A stretch of DNA of 64,000 nt. It comes from Closterium sp. NIES-65. Lineage: Eukaryota; Streptophyta; Zygnematophyceae; Desmidiales; Closteriaceae. A program made the translations under genes and the position numbers. The notes under the pieces were generated by a model, which was given only the letters and a program-made list of their open reading frames with translations, did no database searches and was not told where the DNA came from. Position 1 is the stretch's first letter. Every line of letters begins with the position of its first letter. The stretch covers positions 3,224,001-3,288,000 of the forward strand of contig CANXME010001453.1 of the NCBI GenBank assembly GCA_948144175.1. The letters run 5' to 3'. Below, piece by piece: positions 1 through 12,700 of the stretch.

Positions 1-766
1 CTTGAGACGAAGTGACGGCCGGACGTGGAGCCGAACCGATTCAAATAGGCACCTCGTCAAATTCTGAACCTGAAGCTCATGTTACCATTACTGTTCTCGC
101 GTAATGGTTTCGCTGGAACTCTGTGCGATCTGGATCAGGCATTTTTGGGCAAACGAAGTTACACGAGATGCTTAAATAATGAAACGCAATCAGCAACGTA
201 GCTAGCTTCGTCAATCTCCGTGATGTCTCGTGGAAACTGATGATTCTATGGTAACCTGTTAGCCCTTGGGAAGGTCGATCGCTACGCATTATTCAAACGA
301 TCAGGCCCTTGCTCCTGGAAAAAAATGCTCACATCGTAAGGCACCTAGCAGTCAACTCTGTTAGCTGTCTAGCAGGTGTGTTGTGTAGAACCCTCCTGCT
401 GCTGCTGGTCCAGTTATAACATAATCCGTCACGTGCAATACCGGGAGTCTAAGCGGTCATTTCGTTCTCTGAAGGATTTTGGATTTGAGGCTCCTGAGTT
501 GCACGGTCATTTCTTACGCCACCCTGATTTCGCCCTACGCATCCCGCGTTTCGCTTCGCGAAGAACTTGCTCGTTCGCCATTCGCTCAGCTTGACAAACG
601 TAGCTTTCGCGCTTCGCGCTCCTTGCTTAACGTCGCCACTCCGTGCCTTTTGAGGTGACTCTTGAGTCCACCCAACGGTCACTTTCGGAGCTACCCATTC
701 CGCGCGTTCCAATCCCTCCCACGAAATCAAAGTAGAAAATCCAGCCTCGTATTCGCTATATCGGGG
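1..766. other. 5' intergenic / upstream region of CPSF73
   Basis: No gene is recognised here. Short open frames on both strands look random. Around 540-630 the sequence is CG-rich with small inverted pieces. Two degraded relatives of the window's palindrome family are visible near 485-500 and 646-665. The last few hundred bases presumably hold the CPSF73 promoter and 5' UTR, but I see no convincing core promoter motif. Confidence 0.5.
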
Positions 767-3700
767 ATGGCGAAGCGCAAGGAGGATCCGTTACAAGCAG
801 AGGACGCGCACGACAAGCTGGAGCTGATGCCGCTGGGCGCGGGCAACGAAGTGGGGCGGTCGTGCGTGTTCATGTCGTACAAGGGCAAGAACGTGCTGGT
901 AATCACTCCCTAGGCGCCTCATTTTTGTCGTATATGGGCAAGAACGTGCTGGTAATGGCCCTTAGGTGCAGCTGATGCCTGTAGGGGCAACCAACTGGGG
1001 CGGTCGTGCGTGTTCATGTCGTACAAGGGCAAGAACGTGCTGGTGAGGGCAAGAACGTGCTGGTGAGGGCAAGCACGTGCTGGTGAGGGCTAGCACGTGC
1101 TGGTGAGGGCTAGCACGTGCTGGTGAGGGCAAGCACGTGCTGGTGAGGGCTAGCACGTGCTGGTGAGGGCTAGCACGTGCTGGTGAGGGCAAGCACGTGC
1201 TGGTGAGGGCTAGCACGTGCTGGTGAGGGCAAGCACGTGCTGGTGAGGGCAAGCACGTGCTGGTGAGGGCAAGCACGTGCTGGTTATGGCTCTTCAGTTC
1301 GAATGTGGCATTCACCCTGCATGCTCTACTCAGGCATCGCTGGGCTGCCCGCCTTTGGTCACCTGCCTAGTTTCCATCCCCTTTCACCCCACTCAATCCC
1401 CTTCCACCGCACCCAACCCTTTCCCCACTGCCAGTTCGACTGTGGCATTCATCCCGCGTACTCTGGCATTGCCGGGCTGCCCTTCTTTGGTCACCTGCCT
1501 TCTTTCCATCCCCTTCCCCCCCACTCAATCCCCTTCCACCGCATCCAATCCCCTTCCACCGCACCCAACCCTCTTCGCACTGCCAGTTTGACTGTGGCAT
1601 TCACCCCGCCTACTCGGGCATCGCCGGGCTGCCCTTCTTTGACGAGATCGACCCCTCCTGTATTGACGTGCTGCTCGTCACGCAGTGAGTGCTGTTGACT
1701 GCCGTTGACTTGAGTTGACTCGAGTTGACTTGTTGACCTTGGTGTGCTTCTGGGCTGCCCTTCTTTGATGAGATCGACCCCTCCTGTATCGACGTGCTGC
1801 TGGTGACGCAGTGAGTGCTGCTGACTGCCGTTGACTTGAGTTGACTCATGTTGACTCACTGAGTGCTGCTGCCCTTCTTTGATGAGATCGACCCCTCCTG
1901 TGTGGACGTGCTGCTGGTGACTCAGTGAGTGTTGAATCCTTTCTGCTGCGTTGACATGAGTTGACTCGTGTTGACTCACTGAGTGCTGCTGGGCTGCCCT
2001 TCTTTGACGAGACCAACCCCTCCTGTGTTGACGTGCTGCTGGTTACGCGGTGAGTGCGGTCTTCTTGCTGTGTTTACCCTCGTTGAGTTAACTTGCAGTG
2101 AGTGCTGCTTCCTTTCTGCTGCGTTTACTTGAGTTTGCCTAACTTCGTTATGGGCGCCTCATAACGTCTTCTCCCGTTCTCTCCCGTTCCCTCCCCTCCC
2201 CTCCCCTCCCCTCCCCTCCCCTCCCCTCCCCTCCCCTCCCCTCCGCCATCAGCTTTCATCTCGACCATGCCGCGTCACTGCCTTACTTTCTCTCTAAGGT
2301 ACAACCCGCTATCTGCTTGCACGGTGTGCTGTGAGTGTGAGATGTCTCCATCTATGGATGGTCACTGCAAGCTATATTTGAGGCGCCTAAAAAATAACCT
2401 GCTTGCACGGTGTGCTATGCTTGTGGGGGGGGTGGTGTACTGGGCATGTGAGATGTCTATGGATGGTTACTGCAAGCGTGTGGAAGTCTTTTGAGGCGCC
2501 TCAAAAGGTGTACTGGGCATGTGAGATGTCGATGGATGGTTACTGCAAGCGTGTGGAAGTCTTTTGAGGCGCCTCAAAAGGTGTACTGGGCATGTGAGAT
2601 GTCGATGGATGGTTACTGCAAGCGTGTGGAAGTCTTTTGAGGCGCCTCAAAAGGTGTACTGGGCATGTGAGATGTCGATGGATGGTTACTGCAAGCGTGT
2701 GGAAGTCTTTTGAGGCGCCTCAAAAGGTGTACTGGGCATGTGAGATGTCTATGGATGGTTACTGCAAGCGTGTGGAAGTCTTTTGAGGCGCCTCAAAAGG
2801 TGTACTGGGCATGTGAGATGTCTATGGATGGTTACTGCAAGCGTGTGGAAGTCTTTTGAGGCGCCTCAAAAGGTGTACTGGGCATGTGAGATGTCGATGG
2901 ATGGTTACTGCAAGCGTGTGGAAGTCTTTTGAGGCGCCTCAAAAGGTGTTCTGGGCATGTGAGATGTCTATGGATGGTTACTGCAAGCGTGTGGAAGTCT
3001 TTTGAGGCGCCTCAAAAGGTGTACTGAGCATGTGAGATGTCTATGGATGGTTACTGCAAGCGTGTGGAAGTCTTTTGAGGCGCCTCAAAAGGTGTACTGG
3101 GCATGTGAGATGTCTATGGATGGTTACTGCAAGCGTGTGGAAGTCTTGGAAGGAGATGAATGCTAATTCATCAGGGCTTCTGTTGGTGATGCTTGCTTTT
3201 TTCCCTTGTTCTGATGTTGCTTCTTCCGCAGCGGCCCCTTCTGCTCCTACTCCCCGCAGCAGACCAATGTCGTACCAATGGCTTCATGCCAGGACGAGTC
3301 TTAATGATTCATGCATGCAACAGAAGTTTATTTTTGAGACGTCTCAAAAATCAACTTTCTACACGTGCCTTCCGCTCCTACTCTCCGCAGACCAATGTCG
3401 TACCAATGTCGCTCATGCTAGGACGAGTCTTAATGATTCATGCCAGGACGAGTCTTAATGATTCATGCATGCAACAGAAGTCGTGTACTGGCGGGCTGCT
3501 GCTGCTGCTGCTGCGGTGCGAGTATCAAGATTCATGTTGGGAGTTGCAGCAAAAACGATCTCAACAGAAGTCGTGTACTGGCGGGCTGCTGCTGCTGCGA
3601 TGCGAGTCGGCACAGCAGCAGTCTAATTTTGAGGCGCCTCAATATTAGAAGTCGTGTACTGGCTGCTGTGCGAGTCAACACAGCAAGGTGGCTGTGGATG

Positions 3701-6700
3701 ATGCTCCCTTGTCTGCCTCCCTTCCCCTACCCTCCCACTGCCCTCCCACCCCCACCTCACTCCACCGCACCCCACCTCCTCCCTCTATCGCCTGCTGCTG
3801 TCTGATTTCGTGCGAGTCAGCAAGGTGGCTGTGGATGATGCTTGCTTTCTTTCCTCTGTTCTGTTGTCTCTTTTTCCCTGGCCCCTTTCCCTCCAACCCT
3901 CACAGACCAACTTCCAGGGGCGGGTGTTCAAGACCCATGCCACGAAAGCCGTCTATCGCCTGCTGCTCTCTGATTTCGTGCGAGTCAGCAAGGTGGCTGT
4001 TGAAGATGCTCCCTTGTCTGCCTCCCTTCCCCTACCCTCCCACTGCCCCTCCACCCCTACCTTGCTCCACCGCACCCCACCTCCTCCCTCTTCAGACCAA
4101 CTTCCAGGGACGCGTGTTCATGACCCATGCCACCAAGGCCGTCTATCGCCTGCTGCTCTCTGACTTCGTGCGAGTCAGCAAGGTGGCTGTGGATGATGCC
4201 CTGTTCACGGAGCAAGACATTCAACAGAGCATGGAGAAGATTGAGGTGAGTGCGAGCGGTTGAGGGAGTGAGTGAGTGGGTGAGTAAGGGAGAAAGTGAA
4301 AGGGGGGGAAAGTCAGCAAGGTGGCTGTGGATGATGCCCTGTTCACGGAGCAAGATATCCAGCAGAGCATGGAGAAGATCGAGGTGGGTGCGAGTGAGGG
4401 AGTGAGTGAGGGAGTGAGTGAGTGAGGGAGTGAGTGGGTGAGTGAGGGAGTGAGTGGGTGAGTGAGTCAACAAATGAGTGAACGAGTGAGTGAAGTAGGG
4501 AGTCAGCAAGGCGGCTGTGGGTGATGCGCTGTTCACGGAGGAAGATGTCTAGCAGAGCATGGAGACGACTTTTGAGGCGCCTCAAAAAGCTTCTGAGAAT
4601 TCTAAAAAAACTGAGGCGCCTCAAAAGGCTTTTGAGAATTCTAAAAAAACTGAGGCGCCTCAAAAGGCTTTTGAGAATTCTAAAAAAACTGAGGCGCCTC
4701 AAAAGGCTTTTGAGAATTCTAAAAAAACTGAGGCGCCTCAAAAGGCGGCTGTGGGTGATGCGCTGTTCACGGAGGAAGATGTCCAGCAGAGCATGGAGAA
4801 GATCGAGGCGAGGGGGAGTGAGGGAGAGTGAGTGAGGGAGTGAATGAGGGAGTGAGTGAGGGAGCGTACGAGGTGAGAAAGGTGGCTGTGGATGATGCGC
4901 TGTTTACGCAAGAAGATGTCCAGGAGCATGGAGAAGATCGAGGTGAGGGGGAGTGAGGGAGAGTGAGTGAGGGAGTGAGTGAGGGAGTGAGTGAAGGGGG
5001 AGTCAGCAAGGTGGCTGTGGAAGATGCTCTGGCATGCTGAATGGCATCAAGTTCTGGTGCTACACGGCGGCAGCTATGTTAAAGAGGTGACTTTTGAGTC
5101 GACTGAAAAGTAACTTCTGGTGCTACACGGCGGCAGCTATGTTAAAGAGGTGACTTTTGAGTCGACTGAAAAGTAACTTCTGGTGCTACACGGCAGCAGC
5201 TATGTTAAAGAGGTGACTTTTGAGTCGACTGAAAAGTAACTTCTGGTGCTACACGGCAGCAGCTATGTTAAAGAGGTGACTTTTGAGTCGACTGATAAGT
5301 AACTTCTGGTGCTACACGGCAGCAGCTATGTGCCACATGCTTTCTCTCACTCCCCCCTTTGTCGCGCCCAAAAATCGACTTATCACCGGCAGCTATACAG
5401 CGGCACAGCGGCAGCTATGTGCGGCAGCTATGTGCGGCAGCTATGTGCGGCAGCTTTGTGCGGCAGCTTTGTGCCACATGCTTTCTCTCACTCCCCGATT
5501 CATACCCCACCCCACCAGGTGATCGATTTCCACCAGATTCACGAGGTGAACGGCTTCAAGCTCTGGTGCTACACGGTGGGGCACGTGCTGGGAGCTCCTT
5601 TCATTGGTCTTCCATTCAGTGCTAACCCCTCCGTCCGTGGCCTTTCCTTTCCTTACCCTCATGTCAGGTGATTGATTTCCACCAGATTCACGAGGTTAAC
5701 GGCATCAGGTTCTGGTGCTACACGGCGGGGCACCTGCTGGGAGCTGGAGCGAGTTGGCAGCACCTTTCACTCAGTGCTTCCACCTCCTTCCTCTCTCTGT
5801 CTTTCCTTGCCCTCATTTCAGGTGATAGATTTCCACCAGATTCACGAGGTGAATGGTATCAAGTTCTGGTGCTACACGACAGGCAGGGCACGTGCTGGGA
5901 TCGGCCGTGCTGCTCCTTTTTCCATTCCACATGCTTTGTCTTTTTTCCCTCCCTTGCTGCTCCTTTATTCCTCCCAGGTCATCGACTTTCACCAGATTCA
6001 CGAGGTGAATGGTATCAAGTTCTGGTGCTACACGGCGGGGCACGTGATGGGAGCAACGTGGCTTGAGTGCTAACCCCCGTCTTCCTCCGTCTTTATGTTC
6101 CTCGCTCCCAGGTCATTGATTTCCACCAGATTCACGAGGTGAACGGTATCAAGTTCTGGTGCTACACGGCGGGGCACGTGCTGGGAGCAGCCATGTTCGC
6201 GGTGGATATAGCGGGAATCAGGGTGCTCTATACGGGGGATTACTCGCGCGAGGAGGACCGCCACTTGAGAGCAGCCGAAGTGCCGCCCTTCTCTCCGGAC
6301 CTCTGCGTCATTGAGTCAACGTTTGGTGTACAGGTGCGTCTTGGTGGATTTTGACTTCCTATACTGCTACTTGAGACAGCTAGGGTCAGCAGGGGAAGGA
6401 GGAGGACCGCCACTTGAGAGCAGCCGAAGTGCCGCCCTTCTCTCCTGACCTCTGCGTGATCGAGTCAACGTTCGGCGTGCAGGTAAGATTTGGTGATGGT
6501 TCCTTCTCAGAGGGTGCTCTATACGGGGGATTACTCGCGCGATGAGGACCGCCACTTGCGGGCAGCCGAAGTGCCGCCCTTCTCGCCGGACCTCTGCGTC
6601 ATCGAGTCAACCTTCGGCGTGCAGGTGAAATCAGGCTGTTCTTACACGGCTCATGCAGAAAGGCGGAGGACCGGCACTTGCGGGCAACTGAGCCAAAGTG

Positions 6701-9700
6701 CCGCCGTTCGGTGATCTCCCAACTTCTTCATCATTGAGTCCACCTTCGGCATGCAGGTGAGATCAGGTTCTCAAGGCACGTTGGTCATACGTCCAGTGTT
6801 GATACGGAGAGGAGGACGAGGAGGACCGGCACTTGGGGCGGCAGAAGTGCCGCCCTTCTCTCTGGACCTCTGCATCATTGAGTCCACCTTTGGTGTGCAG
6901 ATGAGTCTTGGTGGCTCTTTCTTTGTATGCAGGTGAGATCGGGGAAGTGAGAGAGCACCGTTTTCTCGATTGTGTCGTCGGCACGGTGCTGAACGGAAGG
7001 AGGGTGCTCATCATCCCAGCGTTCGTCCTGGGCTGGGCAGTGAATCTCCCTAGCTCGCCCCTGGCTGGGCTGGGCCGAGCATAGAAGCTACTGCTCCTGT
7101 GCACTGGGCAGTGAATCTCCCGCTGCTGCTCTTTCTGAACGACCACTCCCCTCCTTGTTTCACTACCACCGTCCCTCCCACCCACCCACCTCCTCTCCCT
7201 CCACCTCACTTCACCCAACCACAGAATCACGAGCCACGGGAGGTGAGAGAACGCCGCTTTCTAGACTTTGTCGTGGGAACGGTGCTGAACGGAGGGAGGG
7301 TGCTCATCCCAGCATTCGCCCTGGGCCGGGCGCACTGAAGCTGCTGCTGATTCTCTACCCGTCGCCCGCTCTTCTCTCTCCCAGTCGCAGATCCACGAGC
7401 CACGGGAAGTGAGAGAACGCCGCTTCCTCGACTTCGAGTTGACTTTCGAGTTGAATTTTGAGTCGACTCAAAAGTGAGAGAACGTCGCTTCCTCACCTTC
7501 GTTGTCAGAACAGTGCTGAACGGAGGGAGGGTGCTCATTCCCGCGTTCGCCCTCGGCCGGGCCCAGGAGCTGCTGCTGATTCTGGACGAGCCGAGCACTC
7601 ACCTCCTTGTTTCACCGGCTCTCTTCCCCTCTTTCTCTCCTTCTCTCTTTCTCTCCTTCTCTCTTTCTCTCCTTCTCTCTTCTCTCTTTCTCTCCTTCTC
7701 TCTTTCTCTCCTTCTCTCTTTCTCTCCTTCTCTCTTTCTCTCCTTCTCTCTTTCTCTCCTTCTCTCTTTCTCTCTCCTTCTCTCTTTCTCTCCTCTCTTT
7801 CTCTCCTTCTCTCTTTCTCTCCTTCTCTCTTTCTCTCCTTCTCCTTCTCTCTTTCTCTCCTTCTCTCTTTCTCTCCTTCTCTCTTTCTCTCCTTCTCTCT
7901 TTCTCTCCTTCTCTCTTTCTCTCCTTCTCTCTTTCTCTCCTTCTCTCTTTCTCTCCTTCTCTCTTTCTCTCCTTCTCTCTTTCTCTCCTTCTCTCTTTCT
8001 CTCCTTCTCTCTTTCTCTCCTTCTCTCTTTCTCTCCTTCTCTCTTCTCTTTCTCTCCTTCTCTCTTTCTCTCCTTCTCTCTTTCTCTCCTTCTCTCTTTC
8101 TCTCCTTCTCTCTTTCTCTCCTTCTCTCTTTCTCTCCTTCTCTCTTTCTCTCCTTCTCTCTTTCTCTCCTTCTCTCTTTCTCTCCTTCTCTCTTTCTCTC
8201 CTTCTCTCTTTCTCTCCTCTCTTTCTCTCCTTCTCTCTTTCTCTCCTCTCTCTTTCTCTCCTTCTCTCTTTCTCTCCTTCTCTCTTTCTCTCCTTCTCTC
8301 TTTCTCTCCTTCTCTCTTTCTCTCCTTCTCTCTTTCTCTCCTTCTCTCTTTCTCTCCTTCTCTCTTTCTCTCCTTCTCTCTTTCTCTCCTTCTCTCTTTC
8401 TCTCCTTCTCTCTTTCTCTCCTCTCTTTCTCTCCTTCTCTCTTTCTCTCCTCCTCTCTTTCTCTCCTTCTCTCTTTCTCTCCTTCTCTCTTTCTCTCCTT
8501 CTCTCTTTCTCTCCTCTCTTTCTCTCCTTCTCTCTTTCTCTCCTTCTCTCTTTCTCTCCTTCTCTCTTTCTCTCCTTCTCTCTTTCTCTCCTTCTCTCTT
8601 TCTCTCCTTCTCTCTTTCTCTCCTTCTCTCTTTCTCTCCTTCTCTCTTTCTCTCCTTCTCTCTTTCTCTCCTTCTCTCTTTCTCTCCTTCTCTCTTTCTC
8701 TCCTTCTCTCTTTCTCTCCTTCTCTCTTTCTCTCCTTCTCTCTTTCTCTCCTTCTCTCTTTCTCTCCTTCTCTCTTTCTCTCCTTCTCTCTTTCTCTCCT
8801 TCTCTCTTCTCTCCTTCTCTCTTTCTCTCCTTCTCTCTTTCTCTCCTTCTCTCTTTCTCTCCTTCTCTCTTTCTCTCCTTCTCTTCTCTCTTTCTCTCCT
8901 TCTCTCTTTCTCTCCTTCTCTCTTTCTCTCCTTCTCTCTTTCTCTCCTTCTCTCTTTCTCTCCTTCTCTCTTTCTCTCCTTCTCTCTTTCTCTCCTTCTC
9001 TCTTTCTCTCCTTCTCTCTTTCTCTCCTTCTCTCTTTCTCTCCTTCTCTCTTTCTCTCCTTCTCTCTTTCTCTCCTTCTCTCTTTCTCTCCTTCTCTCTT
9101 TCTCTCCTTCTCTCTTTCTCTCCTTCTCTCTTTCTCTCCTTCTCTCTTTCTCTCCTTCTCTCTTTCTCTCCTTCTCTCTTTCTCTCCTTCTCTCTTTCTC
9201 TCCTTCTCTCTTTCTCTCCTTCTCTCTTTCTCTCCTTCTCTCTTTCTCTCCTTCTCTCTTTCTCTCCTTCTCTCTTTCTCTCCTTCTCTCTTTCTCTCCT
9301 TCTCTCTTCTCTCTTTCTCTCCTTCTCTCTTTCTCTCCTTCTCTCTTTCTCTCCTTCTCTCTTTCTCTCCTTCTCTCTTTCTCTCCTCTCTTTCTCTCCT
9401 TCTCTCTTTCTCTCCTTCTCTCTTTCTCTCCTTCTCTCTTTCTCTCCTTCTCTCTTTCTCTCCTTCTCTCTTTCTCTCCTTCTCTCTTTCTCTCCTTCTC
9501 TCTTTCTCTCCTCTCTTTCTCTCCTTCTCTCTTTCTCTCCTTCTCTCTTTCTCTCCTTCTCTCTTTCTCTCCTTCTCTCTTTCTCTCCTTCTCTCTTTCT
9601 CTCCTTCTCTCTTTCTCTCCTTCTCTCTTTCTCTCCTTCTCTCTTTCTCTCCTTCTCTCTTTCTCTCCTTCTCTCTTTCTCTCCTTCTCTCTTTCTCTCC

Positions 9701-12700
9701 TTCTCTCTTTCTCTCCTTCTCTCTTTCTCTCCTTCTCTCTTTCTCTCCTTCTCTCTTTCTCTCCTTCTCTCTTTCTCCTCACTCAACCACAGATCCACGA
9801 GCCACGGGAAGTGAGGGAGCGTCGATTTCTCGACTTTGTCGTGGGAACGGTGTTGAACGGAGGGAGGGTGCTCATCCCGGCGTTCGCCCTGGGGCGAGCG
9901 CAGGAGCTGCTGCTCATTCTGGACGAGCACTGGAGGGGCCATCCGGAGGTGCAGCACGTGCCGCTGCTCTATGCGTCGCCCCTCGCAAGGAAAACTATGG
10001 TCGTGTATCGGTGAGTGGGAGTGGTTCACAGGGGTTAGAGCGGTGGTGAGCGGTGCAGTGCGGTGCTGTGCTGTAGTGGTGGCTGGAGCTGCTTCTGATT
10101 CTGGACGAGCACTGGAGGGGCCACCCCGAGGTGCAGCACGTGCCGTTGCTCTATGCCTGTCCGCTTGCAAGGAAAACCATGGTGGTGTATCGGTGAGTGA
10201 CACACATCGTGGTGGTGAGGGGTGCAGAGCGGTCTTGTGCTGCGTCCCAAGGTGCAGCACGTGCCACTGCTCTATGCCTCCCCTCTCGCCTGCAAGACTA
10301 TGGTGGTGTACCGGTGAGTGAGGGAGAAAGTGATAGGAGTGAGTGAGTGAGGGAGAAAGTGATCGGAGTGAGTGAGTGAGGGAGAAAGTGATCGGAGTGA
10401 GTGAGTGAGGGAGAAAGTGATAGGAGTGAGTGAGTGAGGGAGAAAGTGATAGGAGTGAGTGAGTGAGGGAGAAAGTGATAGGAGTGAGTGAGTGAGGGAG
10501 AAAGTGATAGGAGTGAGCGAGTGAGGGAGAAAGTGATAGGAGTGAGCGAGTGAGGGAGAAAGTGATAGGAGTGAGCGAGTGAGGGAGAAAGTGATAGGAG
10601 TGAGTGAGTGAGGGAGAAAGTGATAGGAGTGAGTGAGTGAGGGAGAAAGTGATAGGAGTGAGTGAGTGAGGGAGAAAGTGATAGGAGTGATCGCATTCAA
10701 CAACCGCTTTTGAATGCTCTGCAATGCTGAAGTGTGATAAGCAACCGCATCTGCATACCCAATTGCCAAATGAAAATTCCTATTGTTCCTCCAGAAAACA
10801 CTTCTGTGTGCCTCCTCTTTTTTCCAGTTTATCGAGCCTCAGAGTCTCGATTAACTCTGAATTTTCAACTCTGAGTTGCATCCAACTCAGATGGTCCCCG
10901 TTTTCCCACTCTCTTTCCCTTTGTTCTCTCGTCCCAGCACTTACCTAAGCGCCATGAACGACCGCATTCGCGAGCAAGCGGAAGTCTCCAACCCGTTTGA
11001 CTTCCGGTTCATCAAGTCGCTGAGGAGCATTGCTGAATTTGAGGACACGGGGCCGGCTGTGGTCATGGCTAGCCCGGGTGGGCTGCAGAGCGGTCTATCC
11101 CGTCAGCTATTCGACATGTGGTGCCAGGATGCCAGGTGATAGATTGCAGGGTAAAGGGAAGAAGGGAAATTGTGTTGAAGGTGCTGAGGAGCATTGCTGA
11201 ATTCGAGGACACGGGCCCTTCTGTGGTCATGGCTAGTCCGGGCGGGCTGCAGAGCGGGCTGTCACGCCAGCTGTTGGACATGCGGTGCCAGGATGCGAGG
11301 TGGAGGAGCGCCCTCCTGGACCCTCCCCTCCATCGCTCTATTTCACCCACCCTCCTGGACCCTCCCCTCCATCGCTCTATTTCACCCACCCCCTCCCCTC
11401 CATCGCTCTATTTCACCCACCCCCTCCCCTCCATCGCTCTATTTCACCCACCCTCCTGGACCCTCCCCTCCATCGCTCTATTTCACCCACCCTCCTGGAC
11501 CCTCCCCTCCATCGTTCTATTTCACCCACCCTCCCTTCTCCCTCTTCCCCGCTCCCTCTCATCTGTCCCCTTCCCGTTCTTCCCCCCAGGAACACGTGCT
11601 TGATCCCAGGGTATGTGGTTGAAGGCACCTTAGCCAAGACCATTCTGAGCAAGCCCAATGAGGTGACCCTTCAATCCAGCGCCACCGTCCCTCTCTCTTT
11701 TCTTCTCTTTCCCCCCACCCGGTACCGTTCCCCCAGGAACACATGCCTGATCCCAGGGTACGTGGTAGAGGGCACGCTAGCCAAGACCATTCTGAGCGAG
11801 CCCAACGAGGTGACTCTCCAATCCGGTGCCACCGTCCCTCTCCGCATGAAGGTCCACTACGTGTCCTTCGCAGCCCACGCCGACTACCCGCAGACCTCCC
11901 ACTTTCTGGAGCAGATCCGTCCCCCCCACATCGTGCTGGTTCACGGGGAGGCGCACGAGATGGCACGGCTTAAAGCCAAGCTTGCGCTGCATTTCAAGGA
12001 CTCGCCGGCCCCGCCGAGTATTCACACCCCGAAGAATTGCCAGGGCGTGGAGTTTTTTTTCAAGGGGGAGAAGATTGCGAAGGTGGTGGGGAGGATTGCG
12101 GAGAATGGGGGGGTTATGGCTCCTGATGGGGAGGAGGATGGGGAGGGGGGGGGTGGTGATGCTGCTGCTGCCGGTACTGGTGCTGGTGATAGTGGTGGTG
12201 GTGCTGCTGCTCCGGCAATCAAAGCAGCAGAGGTTACGGGAGGGCTGGTAGCATCAAGCAACCCATCGAGCAAAGCAGGCGCCACCCAAGCAACTACAGG
12301 AGCAGGAGCAGCAGGGGGAGGAGCAACAGGGGGAGGTGCAATGGCGGGATGTGCAACAGAGGCAGCTGAACCAACAGGGGGAGCAGCAGCAGGGCGCACT
12401 ATAAGTGGGCTGCTAGTGCGCAAGGGCTTTAACTACCAGCTACTAGACCCTCAGGACCTCCCCTCCTACACCTCCCTTGGACTCGGCACCGTGGTTCAGA
12501 GGCAGTCCGTACCCTTTATAGGCCCGTTCGAACCCATTATAAGGCGCCTGGAGATGCTGTTCGACTCGGTCGTGCTTATAAAGGATGCTGGCGTGCCTGC
12601 AGTGCAGGTGCATGAGAAGGTGATTGTAGCGAGGGAGGGGGAAGACAGGGTGGTGCTGCAGTGGGCGTCCGAGCCTGTGGGAGATATGCTGGCGGATTCG

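Noticed and set aside
962-1315. Minus-strand Pro/Ser/Ala repeat protein
   Set aside because: It is the 20-bp splice-donor array read backwards.
2489-2506. Palindromes as cloning linkers or sequencing adaptors (they contain KasI, AatII or SalI sites)
   Set aside because: Three different centres, locus-specific extended arms and decayed versions argue for natural origin, though raw reads should confirm this.
2435-3148. CRISPR-like regular repeats
   Set aside because: Units are tandem and identical with no unique spacers, and the DNA is eukaryotic.
3168-3190. A CTGATGA on the minus strand as a second hammerhead
   Set aside because: No stem II and no GAAA follow at the required distance.
4343-5009. 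Arg/Leu/Lys-rich and Ser/His/Leu-rich frames
   Set aside because: They are the palindrome array and GAGTGAG microsatellites; no motif or codon-use support.
7458-10260. Open frames of 700-880 codons on both strands (Ser/Phe/Leu or Arg/Glu/Lys repeats)
   Set aside because: They are produced by the 16-bp pyrimidine satellite, whose repeats contain no stop in these frames. Only the exon 6 part at 9793-10010 is coding.
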